Shown here: positions 26,356-36,357 of the stretch, in pieces
Layout of the letters: the number at the start of each line of letters is the position of its first letter
How positions within the stretch are numbered: the first letter of the stretch is position 1
From: an uncultured Desulfovibrio sp.
Lineage (GTDB): Bacteria; Desulfobacterota; Desulfovibrionia; Desulfovibrionales; Desulfovibrionaceae
Length of the DNA stretch: 64,000 bases
Assembly: GCF_944324505.1 (NCBI RefSeq)
Contig: NZ_CALUWO010000002.1
Coordinates: 186,001 to 250,000 of the forward strand
Direction: 5' to 3'
The notes under the pieces: generated by a model
What the model was told of the DNA's origin: nothing
The model's database searches: none
The model's input: only the letters and a program-made list of their open reading frames with translations
Made by a program: the position numbers and the translations under genes

Positions 26356-29340
26356 TTACAGGGTTGCGGCTTCTTCCACGGTTTCGAAGGCCTCGATAAC
26401 GTCGCCGATCTTGATGTCATTGAAGTTTTCAAGACCCACGCCGCATTCGTTGCCCTTGACCACCTCGCGCACGTCGTCCTTGAAGCGGCGAAGGGAACTG
26501 ACCTTGCCGGTATAGACCACCACGCCGTCACGCAGCAGGCGCACGCCGGCATTGCGGGCAATCTTGCCATCGGCCACGTAGGAGCCGGCAATGATGCCCA
26601 CCTTGGGCACGCTGAAGGTATTGCGCACCTCGGCCTGGCCCAGGTAGACCTCGCGCTGCACGGGAGCCAGCAGACCGGCCATGGCGCTCTTGATGTCATC
26701 CACCAGCTTGTAGATGATGTCATAGAAGCGGATATCCACGTTCTCGCGTTCGGCCACATCCTTGATCTTGGCCGTGGGCCGCACGTTGAAGCCGATGATG
26801 ATGGCCTGCGAGGCACTGGCCAGCAGGATGTCCGATTCCGTAATGGCCCCGGTACCGCCATGCACCACGCTGATGCGCACCTTGTCGGTGCTCTGCTTGG
26901 TGAGCGCTTCGGTGATGGCTTCCAGCGTGCCCTGCACGTCGGCCTTGAGCACCAGGTTGAGGGTCAGGGCCTCCTGATCCGAGGCACGGCGCGAGAGGAA
27001 GGTTTCCAGAGTCACGCGCGATTCGCTGGCCAGGTCCTTTTCCCGCTGCTTGATGGCACGGGCATCGGCGATGCGGCGGGCCAGCTTTTCATCCGCCACG
27101 GAGAAGAATTCCTCCCCGGCTTCGGGCACGCCATCAAAGCCCTGCACTTCCACGGGAATGGAGGGGCCGGCTTCCTTGACCTTCTTGCCCTGGTCGTTGA
27201 CCAGCGCCCGCACGCGGCCGGAGAACTGGCCGCACACAAAGTTGTCGCCCTGACGCAGCGTCCCTTCCTGGATGAGCACCGTGGCCACGGGGCCACGGCC
27301 CTTGTCCAGCTTGGCTTCCACAATGCGGCCGTGGGCAGGCTTGTTGGGATTGGCCTTGAGTTCCAGGATTTCTGCCTGAAGGGCCACCAGTTCCAGCAGT
27401 TCGTCCAGGCCCTGACGGGTCTTGGCGGACACGCGTGCCACAATGGTATCGCCGCCCCACTCTTCGGGTTGCAGACCCAGTTCGGACAGTTCGCGCAGCA
27501 CGCGGTCCGGGTCGGCACCGGGCTTGTCCATCTTGTTGACCGCCACCATGATGGGCACACCGGCCGCCCTGGCGTGGTTGATGGCCTCGCGGGTCTGTTC
27601 CATGACGCCGTCATCGGCCGCCACCACAAGAATGACCAGGTCCGTCACCTGGGCGCCACGGGCGCGCATGGCCGTGAAGGCCTCGTGCCCGGGCGTGTCA
27701 AGAAAGACGATTTCGCCGCGCTTGGTCTTGACGTGATAGGCACCGATATGCTGGGTGATGCCGCCCGCTTCGCCGCTGGTGATATTGGACTTGCGGATGG
27801 CGTCCAGCAGGGAGGTCTTGCCATGGTCCACGTGGCCCATGATGGTGACCACCGGCGGACGGGGCTTCAGGTCTTCGGGCCGGTCAGGCTCGGAGGGCAG
27901 CAGGTAGTCCTCTTCGGAGAAGCCGGTCTTTTCCACTTCATAGCCGAATTCGGCCGCCACCAGGGTAGCCGTGTCAATATCCAGCGACTGGTTGATGGTG
28001 GCCATGACCCCCAGACCAAAGAGCACCTTGATGATCTCATTGACCTTGAGGCCCATCTGATGCGCCATGTCCGCCACGCGGATGGCCTCGTCCACGCGAA
28101 TCTTGCGCTTGACGGCCTTGAGCGGCTGGGTGGCCTGCTGGGCGGCGGGAAGAGCCTTGCCGGGCTTGCGGCGGCTCTTGCCGCGGTTCATGCGCGGCAC
28201 ATCATCATCGTCGTTGCGGCCAAAATCCCCCTGCTGGAAGTCCACCGTGCGGCGGCCCTTGTTGCGCTTTTTCTTGCTCTGGCCGTCGCGACTGTCGGCC
28301 GGGGTCGGCTGGGCAGGCGCCGCATAGCCGCCGGTGCGCGGCCCGCGGCTGTCGCCACCGGGGCGACCGCCGGAACGGGGCGGACGACTGTCGCGCCCTT
28401 CCCTGCCCTCTGCGGCACGATTGTCATGGCGGGCGCCGCGTTCGTTACGGTCATGATGGCCGGCGGCATGGGCAGGGGCGCTGCCGGGCGCAGGCCGGCT
28501 GATGATACGTACCTGCGGCGCGGGAGCCGGCGCAATGACGCGGGCACGCTGCGGCGTGGCCTCTTCCTGAACAGGCGCCGCCTCGGCTTCCCGTTCGCGT
28601 TGTTCCGGCGCGCGCGGGGGCAGCGTGGGCGCGGAAGAACCTTCCGGCATGGCGGACGCATCGGGGCGGGCGTGGCGGGCAGGCCGCGCCTTTTCGGCGG
28701 TTCCGGCCTCGGCGGCCGGCGCCGGCGTCACGGGAGCAGCCTCTGCCACCCTGGCCTTTTCCGCAGGCTTTTCCACCGGCCTGGGGGCGGAAGCAGCGGC
28801 AGCGGGCGCGGCGTGCGTTTCCGCCACGGCATCTCCGGGACGGCTGATGACGCGCGCCGGCGTCACAATGCGCGCATTGCGCATGGTGGGCGCGGCCTTT
28901 GCCGGCCGGGCGGCGGGCTTTTCCACCGGCCTGGCCTCGGGCTGGGGCGCCGGGGCGGCTTCCTCAGCGGGTGCCGGCGCCTGCGCTGCGGCAGCGGGCG
29001 CCGCCGGTTCCGTGTCCTTCCGGGGGGCTTCCTCGCGGGGAGCGGTCTGCTCCGCCACGGGGGCTTCCGGGGCAGGCGCCGCTTCCGGGGCCTTTTCGGC
29101 CGCAGCGGGTTCCTTTACCCGACGGCGGCGCACAATGACATCACCGGGCTGCGGTTCCTTGCGGCCCCCGTCCTGCCTGGCGGCAAAAACCTCGCGCACG
29201 CGCGCGGCGTCCTCGGGAGCCACGGCGGCCGTGGCCGTCTTGCCGGGCAACTCCAGCTCACGCAGCACAGCCAGCACATCCTTGGGCTGTACAGACAGTT
29301 CGCTGGCCAGATCTCTTACTTTCAACTTGCTATCAGGCAT
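26356..29340 (-). CDS. infB: Translation initiation factor IF-2
   Basis: 994-residue GTPase that places fMet-tRNA on the 30S subunit. An N-terminal IF2-N domain ([21 protein letters not shown]) is followed by some 370 residues of Ala/Pro/Glu/Arg low-complexity linker and a second IF2-N-like domain ([18 protein letters not shown]). The G domain begins near residue 500 ([32 protein letters not shown]), followed by domains II, III and C2. The ATG at 29340 has AAGGGGGG upstream and overlaps the end of ylxR by 8 bp. Confidence 0.98.
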   Translation of the reverse strand: MPDSKLKVRDLASELSVQPKDVLAVLRELELPGKTATAAVAPEDAARVREVFAARQDGGRKEPQPGDVIVRRRRVKEPAAAEKAPEAAPAPEAPVAEQTAPREEAPRKDTEPAAPAAAAQAPAPAEEAAPAPQPEARPVEKPAARPAKAAPTMRNARIVTPARVISRPGDAVAETHAAPAAAASAPRPVEKPAEKARVAEAAPVTPAPAAEAGTAEKARPARHARPDASAMPEGSSAPTLPPRAPEQREREAEAAPVQEEATPQRARVIAPAPAPQVRIISRPAPGSAPAHAAGHHDRNERGARHDNRAAEGREGRDSRPPRSGGRPGGDSRGPRTGGYAAPAQPTPADSRDGQSKKKRNKGRRTVDFQQGDFGRNDDDDVPRMNRGKSRRKPGKALPAAQQATQPLKAVKRKIRVDEAIRVADMAHQMGLKVNEIIKVLFGLGVMATINQSLDIDTATLVAAEFGYEVEKTGFSEEDYLLPSEPDRPEDLKPRPPVVTIMGHVDHGKTSLLDAIRKSNITSGEAGGITQHIGAYHVKTKRGEIVFLDTPGHEAFTAMRARGAQVTDLVILVVAADDGVMEQTREAINHARAAGVPIMVAVNKMDKPGADPDRVLRELSELGLQPEEWGGDTIVARVSAKTRQGLDELLELVALQAEILELKANPNKPAHGRIVEAKLDKGRGPVATVLIQEGTLRQGDNFVCGQFSGRVRALVNDQGKKVKEAGPSIPVEVQGFDGVPEAGEEFFSVADEKLARRIADARAIKQREKDLASESRVTLETFLSRRASDQEALTLNLVLKADVQGTLEAITEALTKQSTDKVRISVVHGGTGAITESDILLASASQAIIIGFNVRPTAKIKDVAERENVDIRFYDIIYKLVDDIKSAMAGLLAPVQREVYLGQAEVRNTFSVPKVGIIAGSYVADGKIARNAGVRLLRDGVVVYTGKVSSLRRFKDDVREVVKGNECGVGLENFNDIKIGDVIEAFETVEEAATL

Positions 29341-29617
29341 TCTTCCCCCCCTTGCGCCGGGCGGCAGGCCGGTAGCTGGCAAAGCGTCTTGCGCATTCCG
29401 GCTTGTCGCACACATACCATCCCCTGCCCGGGCTGGTCATGGACGCATCGATACTCAAATTTCCGTGCTCATCCTTCACATAGCGCGTGAGCGCTGCCTT
29501 GGCGAAGCGTTCCCGGCAGATGACGCACATGCGCACCGGCACATGGGGCGCGGCAGCATCTGCGGGACCGGCACTACTTGTCGTCATGGGACGTTTCTGC
29601 GGACGCTCCGGCGTCAT
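29333..29617 (-). CDS. ylxR: YlxR family RNA/nucleoid-binding protein
   Basis: 94 residues, with the family core [19 protein letters not shown] and later [16 protein letters not shown]. It is always found between nusA and infB, as here. The longest start (29617) overlaps nusA by 44 bp and has GAAGG close upstream; the ATG at 29587 (84 residues, 14-bp overlap) is equally possible. It ends 8 bp inside infB. Confidence 0.9.
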   Translation of the reverse strand: MTPERPQKRPMTTSSAGPADAAAPHVPVRMCVICRERFAKAALTRYVKDEHGNLSIDASMTSPGRGWYVCDKPECARRFASYRPAARRKGGKNA

Positions 29618-30899
29618 CGACCTTCAGCAGCTCCACAGCGGAGGATTCGGGATCCTTTTCCACCACCGGAGCAAGGAAATTGATGGCCGAACGCAGGTCC
29701 GCAATACGCCCGGCAGAAATGGTCAGTTTATCGGCAAGCTCCTCGTCCGTGGCTTCCCGCAGCTTTTCCAGCGAGGAATACCCGGCTTCCAGCAGGGCTT
29801 CGATGGAGACTTCGGCCACGCTGGCCACCTGCTGCAGGCCGTGGCCGATGGCATTGGCCTCGTTGTAGCGGCTTTCGGTGAAGATATCGACCTTCCAGCC
29901 CAGCAGACGGGCCGCCAGCTTGACGTTCTGGCCCTTGCGGCCGATGGCGTTGGTCAGCTGGTCATCGGGCACAATGACTTCCAGCAGGTTTTCTTCCTCA
30001 TCCACCACAATGCGGGACACCAGGGCCGGGGCCAGGGCATTGCGGGCATAGGTGGCGATATCCGCGCTCCAGACCACAATGTCGATGCGCTCGCCGCGCA
30101 GTTCCTGCACGATGTTCTGGATGCGCGAACCGCGCACGCCCACGCAGGCGCCCACAGGGTCCACATCCCGCTCGCGGGAAAGCACGGCCACCTTGGCGCG
30201 GGAGCCGGGATCGCGGGCCACGCCCATGATCTGCACCACGCCGTCGTCCACCTCCGGCACTTCGCGGCGGAAGAGCGCGGCCATGTAGTCGCGATGCGCA
30301 CGGGAAATGACGATCTGCGGGCCGCGGCCCTCCTTGCGCACCTCGATGATCAGGGCCTGCACGCGGTCATTGCGCTTGTAGTGCTCGCGGGGAATCTGCT
30401 CCTCGCGCGGCAGGATGGCTTCGGTGCGGCCCAGGTTGACCACCCAGCCGCCCTTGTCGCGACGCTGCACAATGCCGGAAATGATTTCGCCCACCCGGTC
30501 CTTGTACTCGTCATAGATGATTTCCTGCTCGGCATCGCGCATGCGCTGGATGATGACCTGCTTGGCGGACTGGGCCGCAATGCGCCCCAGGTCTTCCACC
30601 TTGACGCGAAAGCCCATTTCATCATCCACCTGCACGGAGGGATCATGGGTGCGGGCATCGGACAGCTCGATCTGCGTATCCGGGTCTTCCAGCTCGCCAT
30701 CCTTGACCACAATCTTGAACTGGTAGACTTCGATGTCGCCGGTATCGTCGTTATAGGACACTTCCACGTCCATGTCTTCGCTGAAGCGGCGCAGGACGGA
30801 GGTGCGCACGGCTTCCACCAGCGTTTCGATGAGCATCTCGCGGTCAAGGCCCTTGTCCTTGCTGATCTGCTCGATGGCCTTCTTGAGTTCAAGATTCAT
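29574..30899 (-). CDS. nusA: Transcription termination/antitermination factor NusA
   Basis: 441 residues. An N-terminal RNA-polymerase-binding domain (LKKAIEQISKDKGLDREMLIETLVEAVRTSV) is followed by S1 (about 135-200), two KH domains (GACVGVRGSRIQNIVQEL; NAIGRKGQNVKLAARLLGW) and a short C-terminal helical repeat. It lacks the full second acidic repeat of the 495-residue E. coli protein. The start at 30899 follows GGAGG. Second gene of the rimP operon. Confidence 0.97.
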   Translation of the reverse strand: MNLELKKAIEQISKDKGLDREMLIETLVEAVRTSVLRRFSEDMDVEVSYNDDTGDIEVYQFKIVVKDGELEDPDTQIELSDARTHDPSVQVDDEMGFRVKVEDLGRIAAQSAKQVIIQRMRDAEQEIIYDEYKDRVGEIISGIVQRRDKGGWVVNLGRTEAILPREEQIPREHYKRNDRVQALIIEVRKEGRGPQIVISRAHRDYMAALFRREVPEVDDGVVQIMGVARDPGSRAKVAVLSRERDVDPVGACVGVRGSRIQNIVQELRGERIDIVVWSADIATYARNALAPALVSRIVVDEEENLLEVIVPDDQLTNAIGRKGQNVKLAARLLGWKVDIFTESRYNEANAIGHGLQQVASVAEVSIEALLEAGYSSLEKLREATDEELADKLTISAGRIADLRSAINFLAPVVEKDPESSAVELLKVDDAGASAETSHDDK

Positions 30900-30980
30900 A
30901 CGTCTGCCTCCGTGCCGCCGGATGCGGCGGCAATCTTGTCCCAACGGGGACGGCATGCCCGTTGCCGGGTCTGTTACGCC

Positions 30981-31697
30981 TTACTGGATGGCCGATGCCA
31001 CGTCATCGTCCAGGGCCTCGTTCTTGCGGGGGCGCCGGGGTCTGGCGGGCTTTTCGGCAGCCGGAGCGGCCGGCTTGCGCGGGGTCTGGCGGCCGGTCCT
31101 GCCGGGTTTTGCCGGGGTGCGGAAAATATGGACCCGCGCCACGCGCCGGGTGCGTTCCCACGGAATGCGCACGGCGGGCAGGGCCTCGGGCAGCACCTCG
31201 CCTTCCGGGGTCAGGCTGGCCGGCTCCAGCACAAAGGCTTCCCCCTCCACGGCCCGCAGCAGGCCCTTCCAGGTCCGCCGGGGCGCAGGGGCGCCTTCGG
31301 GCTGCCAGGCGGCGGTCATGCGGGCCTCGATCATGTCGCCCACGTAGGGCCGCATCTGCTCCGTCCGGAAGAACAGCCGGTTGAAACCGGGGGTGGACAC
31401 TTCCAGCACATAGGCCTGAGGCACCACATCCTCCACCTCCAGCGCCAGGCCCAGGTGGCGGGAAATTTCCTCGCACTGTTCAATGCTGGCCGACAGCGGC
31501 GCAGCGGAGACATCCGCTTCCGCGTCCTGCCCGGCCACATGGTGGGGATTGCGACCGTCGGACGGCACATCCACAAAAAGGCGGACGATCATGCGCCCGC
31601 CCTGCACGACTTCCACGCCCCAGATCACAAGCCCCAGGGAGCGCACCACAGGTGCCGCAAGCCGGACAACGGCTTCCGTAACAGGATTCTGGCTCAT
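30981..31697 (-). CDS. rimP: Ribosome maturation factor RimP, with long basic C-terminal extension
   Basis: 238 residues. The two RimP domains (residues about 1-165) include GLVIWGVEVVQGGRMIVRLFVD, a Cys-containing SIEQCEEISRHL and the family motif VLEVSTPGFNR. The remaining 70 or so residues are rich in Arg, Lys, Pro and Ala, beyond the usual 150-residue length. RimP assists 30S maturation. First gene of the nusA-infB operon; its leader holds a promoter and a premature terminator. Confidence 0.95.
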   Translation of the reverse strand: MSQNPVTEAVVRLAAPVVRSLGLVIWGVEVVQGGRMIVRLFVDVPSDGRNPHHVAGQDAEADVSAAPLSASIEQCEEISRHLGLALEVEDVVPQAYVLEVSTPGFNRLFFRTEQMRPYVGDMIEARMTAAWQPEGAPAPRRTWKGLLRAVEGEAFVLEPASLTPEGEVLPEALPAVRIPWERTRRVARVHIFRTPAKPGRTGRQTPRKPAAPAAEKPARPRRPRKNEALDDDVASAIQ

Positions 31698-31729
31698 GGC
31701 GGACCTCGCTTCGGGACTTTCGCCGGGAT

Positions 31730-31759
31730 AAAAAAAAGGGGGCCTTTTCAGGCCACCCC
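31730..31759 (-). terminator. Premature terminator in the rimP operon leader
   Basis: GGGG-T-GGCC (complement of 31759-31751) pairs with GGCC-CCC (complement of 31744-31738), then eight T (complement of 31737-31730). It lies between the predicted promoter (31809-31837) and the rimP start (31697), so RNA polymerase must pass it to reach the operon. It could also end the transcript of the flavin-reductase gene. Confidence 0.8.
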
Positions 31760-31802
31760 GTGAATTCAGGATGTCATCGCCAAGGATCCAGCGATGCTGA
31801 TT
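31730..31802 (-). ncRNA. Candidate short leader RNA ahead of rimP-nusA-infB
   Basis: A transcript starting near 31802 and ending at the terminator would be about 73 nt. It contains a 6-bp stem CATCGC/GCGATG before the terminator hairpin. Whether it is an attenuated leader or a free small RNA cannot be told from sequence. Confidence 0.35.
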
Positions 31803-31808
31803 TCGATG

Positions 31809-31837
31809 TTTGTATCCCTTTCAGAAAATACTGTCAA
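31809..31837 (-). promoter_or_regulatory. Promoter of the rimP-nusA-infB operon
   Basis: Perfect TTGACA (31837-31832), exactly 17 bp, TACAAA (31814-31809) on the minus strand. It is the best consensus promoter on this strand in the window. Confidence 0.72.
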
Positions 31838-31906
31838 GGGTTTTTTCCGCTGCCGGAGGCACGTCCCCAACGGGACGCAGCCGGTGCTGCCGGCCGCGGT
31901 CCCGGC

Positions 31907-32494
31907 TTAGTTTTTATCCTTGTCGTCCAGATAGATGCGGCCTGCGGCATAGGCCTGCGCCACCTCCCGGCCCAGACCGTAATATCGCCGGCTGGCGCCG
32001 TCATAGACCAGGGGGTCCACCCTGGAAATATCCGGCTGGTCGCCGTCCATGCAGGATTCCAGCGCGCTCACGTCAAGAATCTTGCCCACCATCTGCGTAT
32101 GGCTGCCCAGGTCAAGGGTCTGGATCAGCTCGCATTCCAGCACCAGCGGGCACTGGGCCACATAAGGCGCATCCACCAGCGTGCTGCGCACGGCCGTCAG
32201 GCCCGTGACCGCAAATTTGTCCATGACCGCACCGCTGACCATGCCGGCCAGGTCGGTCTGCGCCACCAGCGCGGTGGAGGGCACGTTCACGGTAAAGGCC
32301 CGGCGTTCCAGAATGGCCTTGTGCGTCCAGCGTTCGTGCCGCACGGAAACGGCCATGCAGGGCGGGGTGGAACAACATATGCCGCCCCAGGCGGCCGTCA
32401 TGATGTTGGCCCGGCCTTCGGCATCATAGGAGCCGATGAGCAGAGCAGGCATGGGATAGGTCAAGGTACGGGGACCAAAATGATGACGCTGCAT
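31907..32494 (-). CDS. Flavin reductase-like FMN-binding protein
   Basis: 195 residues of the flavin-reductase-like split-barrel family (RPALLIGSYDAEGRANIMTAAW-type start, then FTVNVPSTALVAQTD). Such proteins bind FMN and pass electrons to partner proteins or are themselves reductases. The ATG at 32494 follows GGGAGG. It lies 35 bp after the MFS gene on the same strand, suggesting one transcript. Confidence 0.88.
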   Translation of the reverse strand: MQRHHFGPRTLTYPMPALLIGSYDAEGRANIMTAAWGGICCSTPPCMAVSVRHERWTHKAILERRAFTVNVPSTALVAQTDLAGMVSGAVMDKFAVTGLTAVRSTLVDAPYVAQCPLVLECELIQTLDLGSHTQMVGKILDVSALESCMDGDQPDISRVDPLVYDGASRRYYGLGREVAQAYAAGRIYLDDKDKN

Positions 32495-32529
32495 GATATT
32501 CCTCCCGAAATGTGGTTTTTTCTGTGCTA

Positions 32530-33843
32530 TCAGTCAGGCCGGGCACTGTCCAGCGGCCTTGCCGCCGCCTCTCCCGAAGGATTGCCACCCCCCTGCCGGG
32601 CCAGGGCACGCCGCAGGGCAGGCAGGCGGCGCAGCCCTCGCAGCAGGCAGAGCAGGGCCACGCAGGGCGCGGCCGCCAGTGCCAGAAAGGCCGCGCTGTA
32701 GCCCGCATACTGGGCAAAGAGGCCGCCCCAGGTGGTGCTGAATGCCGCGCCTATGCCCTGCATGGTCATGACCATGCCCAGCCCCAAGTTCACGTGCCCG
32801 CTGCCGCGCAGCAGCACGGCCACCACGCCGGGCGTCACCACGCCCAGCACACCGGCGCCCATGCCGTCCAGCAGCTGGACGGGCACAATGCTCCACGGGC
32901 TGTGCCAGAAACCCGCAATGCAGCCCCGCACGGGCAGGACCAGCAGGGCGCAGAACAGGGCCGGGCCATAACCGCGCCGGGCAGCCAGCCGGGCCGTCCA
33001 GAGGGCGGCCCCCACCATGACAAGCTGGGCCAGCACCACCGTGCAGGCCGTATAGACAGCGGGATTCACGTCAAAACGGGCCACGGCGGACTGCCCCAGC
33101 AGGGGCAGCATGGCCGCATTGCCCAGATGAAAAAACAGCAGAATAAGGCCCACGCAGAACAAGGCCCGGTTGCCCAGCAGCAGCCTGAAGGACGAGGCCA
33201 GGCACCCTTCCGTGCGGACCTCGTGGGCGGCATGGCCCTGCGGCTCCGCTTCCAGCCCGCGGGCCACATTGTGATCAATGCAGGCCGGGTCCATGCCCCG
33301 CACGGCCAGCAGGGCCAGCACGCCCATGCCGGCCATGACCAGAAACACCCCGGCCAGTCCGCAGAACCAGCCTACCAGGCCGCCCAGCACGGCGCTGGTG
33401 GCATTGCCGGCATGGTTCCAGGCCTCGTTGCGTCCCAGGCGGGCCGGCAGCCCGGCCTGGCCCACCATGCCCAGGGTCAGCCCGCTGAGCAGGGGGGCCA
33501 CCGCGGCGCCCATGACGCCCTGCCCCAGCTGGCTCATGCCCACCAGCCACGGCACCGGATGCAGAAACACGCTGCCGGCCGCCAGCACAAGGCCCAGCAC
33601 CACCACGGCCATGCACAGCCGCTTGTGCCGTGTGGCATCGGTCAGGGCGCCCAGCAGGGGCGCGGACCCCACGGCCACCAGACCGCCCAGGGTCATGGCA
33701 TAGCCGATGGCATCGGGCGTCCAGCCGCACTGTTGCAGATACACCCCCAGAAACGGCCCCAGGCCGTCCCGCACATCGGCCAGCGCAAAACAGAGCAGGG
33801 ACAGGCTGACGAGAGAACGCTCCCTGGCTGCTGTCATGATCAT
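32530..33843 (-). CDS. Major facilitator superfamily transporter
   Basis: 437 residues with about 12 hydrophobic segments in two halves. The loop between helices 2 and 3 reads GALTDATRHKR, matching the MFS motif A pattern GxxxDRxGRR in part. No signal for substrate. The first of two ATGs (33843) lies 6 nt after AAAGGAG. Cotranscribed with the flavin reductase. Confidence 0.9.
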   Translation of the reverse strand: MIMTAARERSLVSLSLLCFALADVRDGLGPFLGVYLQQCGWTPDAIGYAMTLGGLVAVGSAPLLGALTDATRHKRLCMAVVVLGLVLAAGSVFLHPVPWLVGMSQLGQGVMGAAVAPLLSGLTLGMVGQAGLPARLGRNEAWNHAGNATSAVLGGLVGWFCGLAGVFLVMAGMGVLALLAVRGMDPACIDHNVARGLEAEPQGHAAHEVRTEGCLASSFRLLLGNRALFCVGLILLFFHLGNAAMLPLLGQSAVARFDVNPAVYTACTVVLAQLVMVGAALWTARLAARRGYGPALFCALLVLPVRGCIAGFWHSPWSIVPVQLLDGMGAGVLGVVTPGVVAVLLRGSGHVNLGLGMVMTMQGIGAAFSTTWGGLFAQYAGYSAAFLALAAAPCVALLCLLRGLRRLPALRRALARQGGGNPSGEAAARPLDSARPD

Positions 33844-33966
33844 GTCTTTCTCCTTTCCGGTGACGACGGCAGAGATTCCCCGCGCCGGAGCCTTGCCAGA
33901 CCGTTTCTATCGCGCTAACCTCCCGCCCTGCATTCCGGGCAGCCAGACTGCCCCTGTGGAGGAATC

Positions 33967-34686
33967 ATGCCGTCTTCATCGCCCCTTGCGGCGGGCATCC
34001 GCCGTGCCCTGCCCATCGTTCTCGGTTACGTGCCCGTAGGTTTCGCCTTTGGCGTGCTGGCCGTCAAGAACAACATTCCGCCCTCGCTGGCGGTGCTCAT
34101 GTCCGTGCTGCACTTTGCCGGTTCCGGCCAGTTTGTGACAGCGGGACTGTGGGGGGCGGGAGCCGGTGCCCTGTCCATTATCGTGGCCGTCTTTGTGGTC
34201 AATCTGCGGCATCTGCTCATGTCCGCGGCGCTGGCGCCCTATCTGGCACCCCTGCGGCGCTGGCAGCGCTTTCTCTTTGGCTGCGAACTGACGGACGAAA
34301 CCTTCGGCGTGCACATCGGCGCCTTTCAGAAAGGCTGGCAGCTTTCGGCGGTTACCCTGTTTTCCTGCAATATCACGGCGCACAGTGCCTGGGTGGGCGG
34401 GACGGCCCTGGGGGTCTTCTGTGGTGAACTGGTGACCGATGTCCGGCCGCTGGGCCTGGACTATGCCCTAACCGCCATGTTTCTGGCCCTGCTGGTGCCG
34501 CAGTGTACCAGCCGTCTGCACGTGGTCACGGCCCTGCTGGCGGGCATCCTGTCGCTGGGCCTCAAGGTGGCCGGTGTGGGCCAGTGGAATGTGGTCATTG
34601 CCACGGTGCTGGCCGCCTGTGCCGGCACCTGGCTGCTCACACGCCGCCAGACGGTCCGGGAGGCCGCCACGGAGGAAGAGGCATGA
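33967..34686 (+). CDS. azlC: AzlC family branched-chain amino acid exporter subunit
   Basis: 239 residues, five or six membrane segments, with the family's N-terminal GIRRALPIVLGYVPVGFAFGVLA and the LHFAGSGQFV stretch. AzlC and AzlD together export branched-chain amino acids or analogues. GGAGG precedes the ATG at 33967. Its stop overlaps the azlD start (ATGA at 34683). Confidence 0.93.
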   Translation: MPSSSPLAAGIRRALPIVLGYVPVGFAFGVLAVKNNIPPSLAVLMSVLHFAGSGQFVTAGLWGAGAGALSIIVAVFVVNLRHLLMSAALAPYLAPLRRWQRFLFGCELTDETFGVHIGAFQKGWQLSAVTLFSCNITAHSAWVGGTALGVFCGELVTDVRPLGLDYALTAMFLALLVPQCTSRLHVVTALLAGILSLGLKVAGVGQWNVVIATVLAACAGTWLLTRRQTVREAATEEEA

Positions 34687-35024
34687 ACTGGCTCACCCAG
34701 AACGCCGAACTGCTCTGGTGCATCGCGGGCTGCATGCTGGTCACGCTCATTCCCCGCATTGTGCCGGTCATGTTTCTGAAAACCGAAAAGCTGCCCCCCC
34801 TGCTGCGGCACTGGCTGTCCTTTGTGCCGGTTTCGGTCATGGCCGCCCTGCTGTCTGCGCAGATATTCTTTTATGAGGACAGGTTCAATCCCGGTCCGTC
34901 CAATCTCTACCTGGTGGCGGCCATTCCTTCCCTGCTGGTGGCCTGGAAGACCAGGAGCTTCTTCGGCACCATTCTCTTTGCCATGCTCTTTGTGGCGGGC
35001 ATGCGCTATTTCGGCTGGTACTGA
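34683..35024 (+). CDS. azlD: AzlD family branched-chain amino acid exporter subunit
   Basis: 113 residues, four membrane segments (TLIPRIVPVMFLKTEKLPPLLRHWLSFVPVSVMAALL is the family core). Translationally coupled to azlC by the ATGA overlap, which fixes the start. Confidence 0.93.
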   Translation: MNWLTQNAELLWCIAGCMLVTLIPRIVPVMFLKTEKLPPLLRHWLSFVPVSVMAALLSAQIFFYEDRFNPGPSNLYLVAAIPSLLVAWKTRSFFGTILFAMLFVAGMRYFGWY

Positions 35025-35025
35025 G

Positions 35026-35409
35026 ATGAGCGACGGCCCGTCCCTTCCGTCCTGCCCGATTCCCGCCGGCCACACAGACCGCCCGCAGCGTCCCCCGGCT
35101 CTGCGGCAGCGGCGCAGCGCGGCCCCTGCCCTGCCCCCGGCGCGGCACACGGACTGCCTGTACGTGCGCCTGCCCGCCTGCCATACGGCCCTGTTCCGCT
35201 TTTTGCTGGAAGCCCGGGAAAACCTGGCCTACTTCACGGTGCTGGACAGACGGGAGGCCCTGCTCAAGGTCGTCTTTTCCCCGCACATGCGTCCCATGGT
35301 GCTGCTGGCCCTGGAGGACATGCAGCGCAGCCTTCCGCTGGAAATCCTGCACCTGCCCGCTGCGGCCGGGAAGGACGCTGCCGGGGACGATACCGGCATG
35401 CCACGCTGA
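35026..35409 (+). CDS. DUF4911 domain protein
   Basis: 127 residues. After a Pro/Arg-rich N-terminus of about 40 residues comes the DUF4911 core (LYVRLPACHTALFRFLLEARENLAYFTVLDRREALLKVVF). Function unknown. The ATG at 35026 lies one base after the azlD stop, so the three genes form one operon. Confidence 0.85.
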   Translation: MSDGPSLPSCPIPAGHTDRPQRPPALRQRRSAAPALPPARHTDCLYVRLPACHTALFRFLLEARENLAYFTVLDRREALLKVVFSPHMRPMVLLALEDMQRSLPLEILHLPAAAGKDAAGDDTGMPR

Positions 35410-35437
35410 CCGCAACCCTCGCAGCCATAAGCCACGC

Positions 35438-35470
35438 AAAACGGCCGCCCCCCAGACGGGGAACGGCCGT
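35438..35470 (-). terminator. Probable terminator of the helicase-ribF-phosphatase run
   Basis: ACGGCCG (35441-35447) pairs with CGGCCGT (35464-35470), with an inner CCCC/GGGG extension. On the minus strand four T follow. It lies between convergent genes; the short U-tract makes it moderate. Confidence 0.55.
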
Positions 35471-35530
35471 ATGTGTTCCGTGTGGCATGCCTGCCAGGCT
35501 CCGGGGCCTGACGGTACGGCGAATTACGCC

Positions 35531-36346
35531 CTAGAACGGCAGCATGGTCCGCTGGCCGCCGATGAAAATGGCACTTTCCCGATAGCCGTAGCTGCGGGCG
35601 TAGCGGGCCAGCTCGTCAAAGGCATAGGCCACCTCCTGGGGACGGTGGGCATCGGATGCCAGCGAGATGAGGACACCCTCCCGTGCGGCCATGTCCATGA
35701 TCATGGGACCCGGATAGGGTTCACAAAATTTCTGCCGCAGGCCGGCGGAAGAGACTTCCATGACCACACCGCACTGACGCAGGACCGCCAGGGTCTCGCC
35801 GATGACCTCCCGGCTGCCGGGCTGCCACAACCAGTAATTGAACAGGTCAAAACAATGCAGCTTGATGAAGTCAGGATGCGAGGCGATGTGCACCAGCCCT
35901 GAACGGGCCATATGGGCCATGACCCGGTAATAATACGTAAAACGGGCAAAGGCTTCTTCCTCGGAGCAGTTCCAGTTGGCATTGTAGCCCACGGACATCT
36001 CGTCCAGATAGTGCAGCGAACCGATGACGTAATCAAAGGGATGAGCCGCCAGCAGCTGCCGCATATAGGGCATATTGGAGGGAATCCAGTCCAATTCCGT
36101 CCCCAGCAGCACCTGCGGACCGGTCGTCTCCCGCTGCTTCAGCGCCAGCACCTCCTGGCAGTAGCCGGGAAAGCTGGCGGCAAAGTCCTCGCGGTACAGG
36201 CGGCAGAAAAAGCCCTCCGGCAGCGGGGAATGCTCGGAAAAGCCCACATAGTCCAGCCCGGTCTGGCAGGCTGCCTGATACATTTCCTCCACCGTGGCCT
36301 GCCCGTGGGAAATGCAGGTGTGCATATGGATGTCGGCGCGAATCAT
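35531..36346 (-). CDS. PHP-domain histidinol-phosphatase-like phosphoesterase
   Basis: 271 residues. PHP metal-binding motifs: HMHTCISHG (residues 7-15), SEHSP, GTELDWIP, and ASDAHRPQEVA near the end, a set typical of the HisK-type histidinol phosphatases. The presence of hisI and hisG 4 kb away fits a role in histidine synthesis, but the substrate is inferred. The ATG at 36346 follows GGGAGG; an in-frame upstream start is rejected for lack of a site. Confidence 0.85.
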   Translation of the reverse strand: MIRADIHMHTCISHGQATVEEMYQAACQTGLDYVGFSEHSPLPEGFFCRLYREDFAASFPGYCQEVLALKQRETTGPQVLLGTELDWIPSNMPYMRQLLAAHPFDYVIGSLHYLDEMSVGYNANWNCSEEEAFARFTYYYRVMAHMARSGLVHIASHPDFIKLHCFDLFNYWLWQPGSREVIGETLAVLRQCGVVMEVSSAGLRQKFCEPYPGPMIMDMAAREGVLISLASDAHRPQEVAYAFDELARYARSYGYRESAIFIGGQRTMLPF

Positions 36347-36357
36347 GCGACCTCCCA

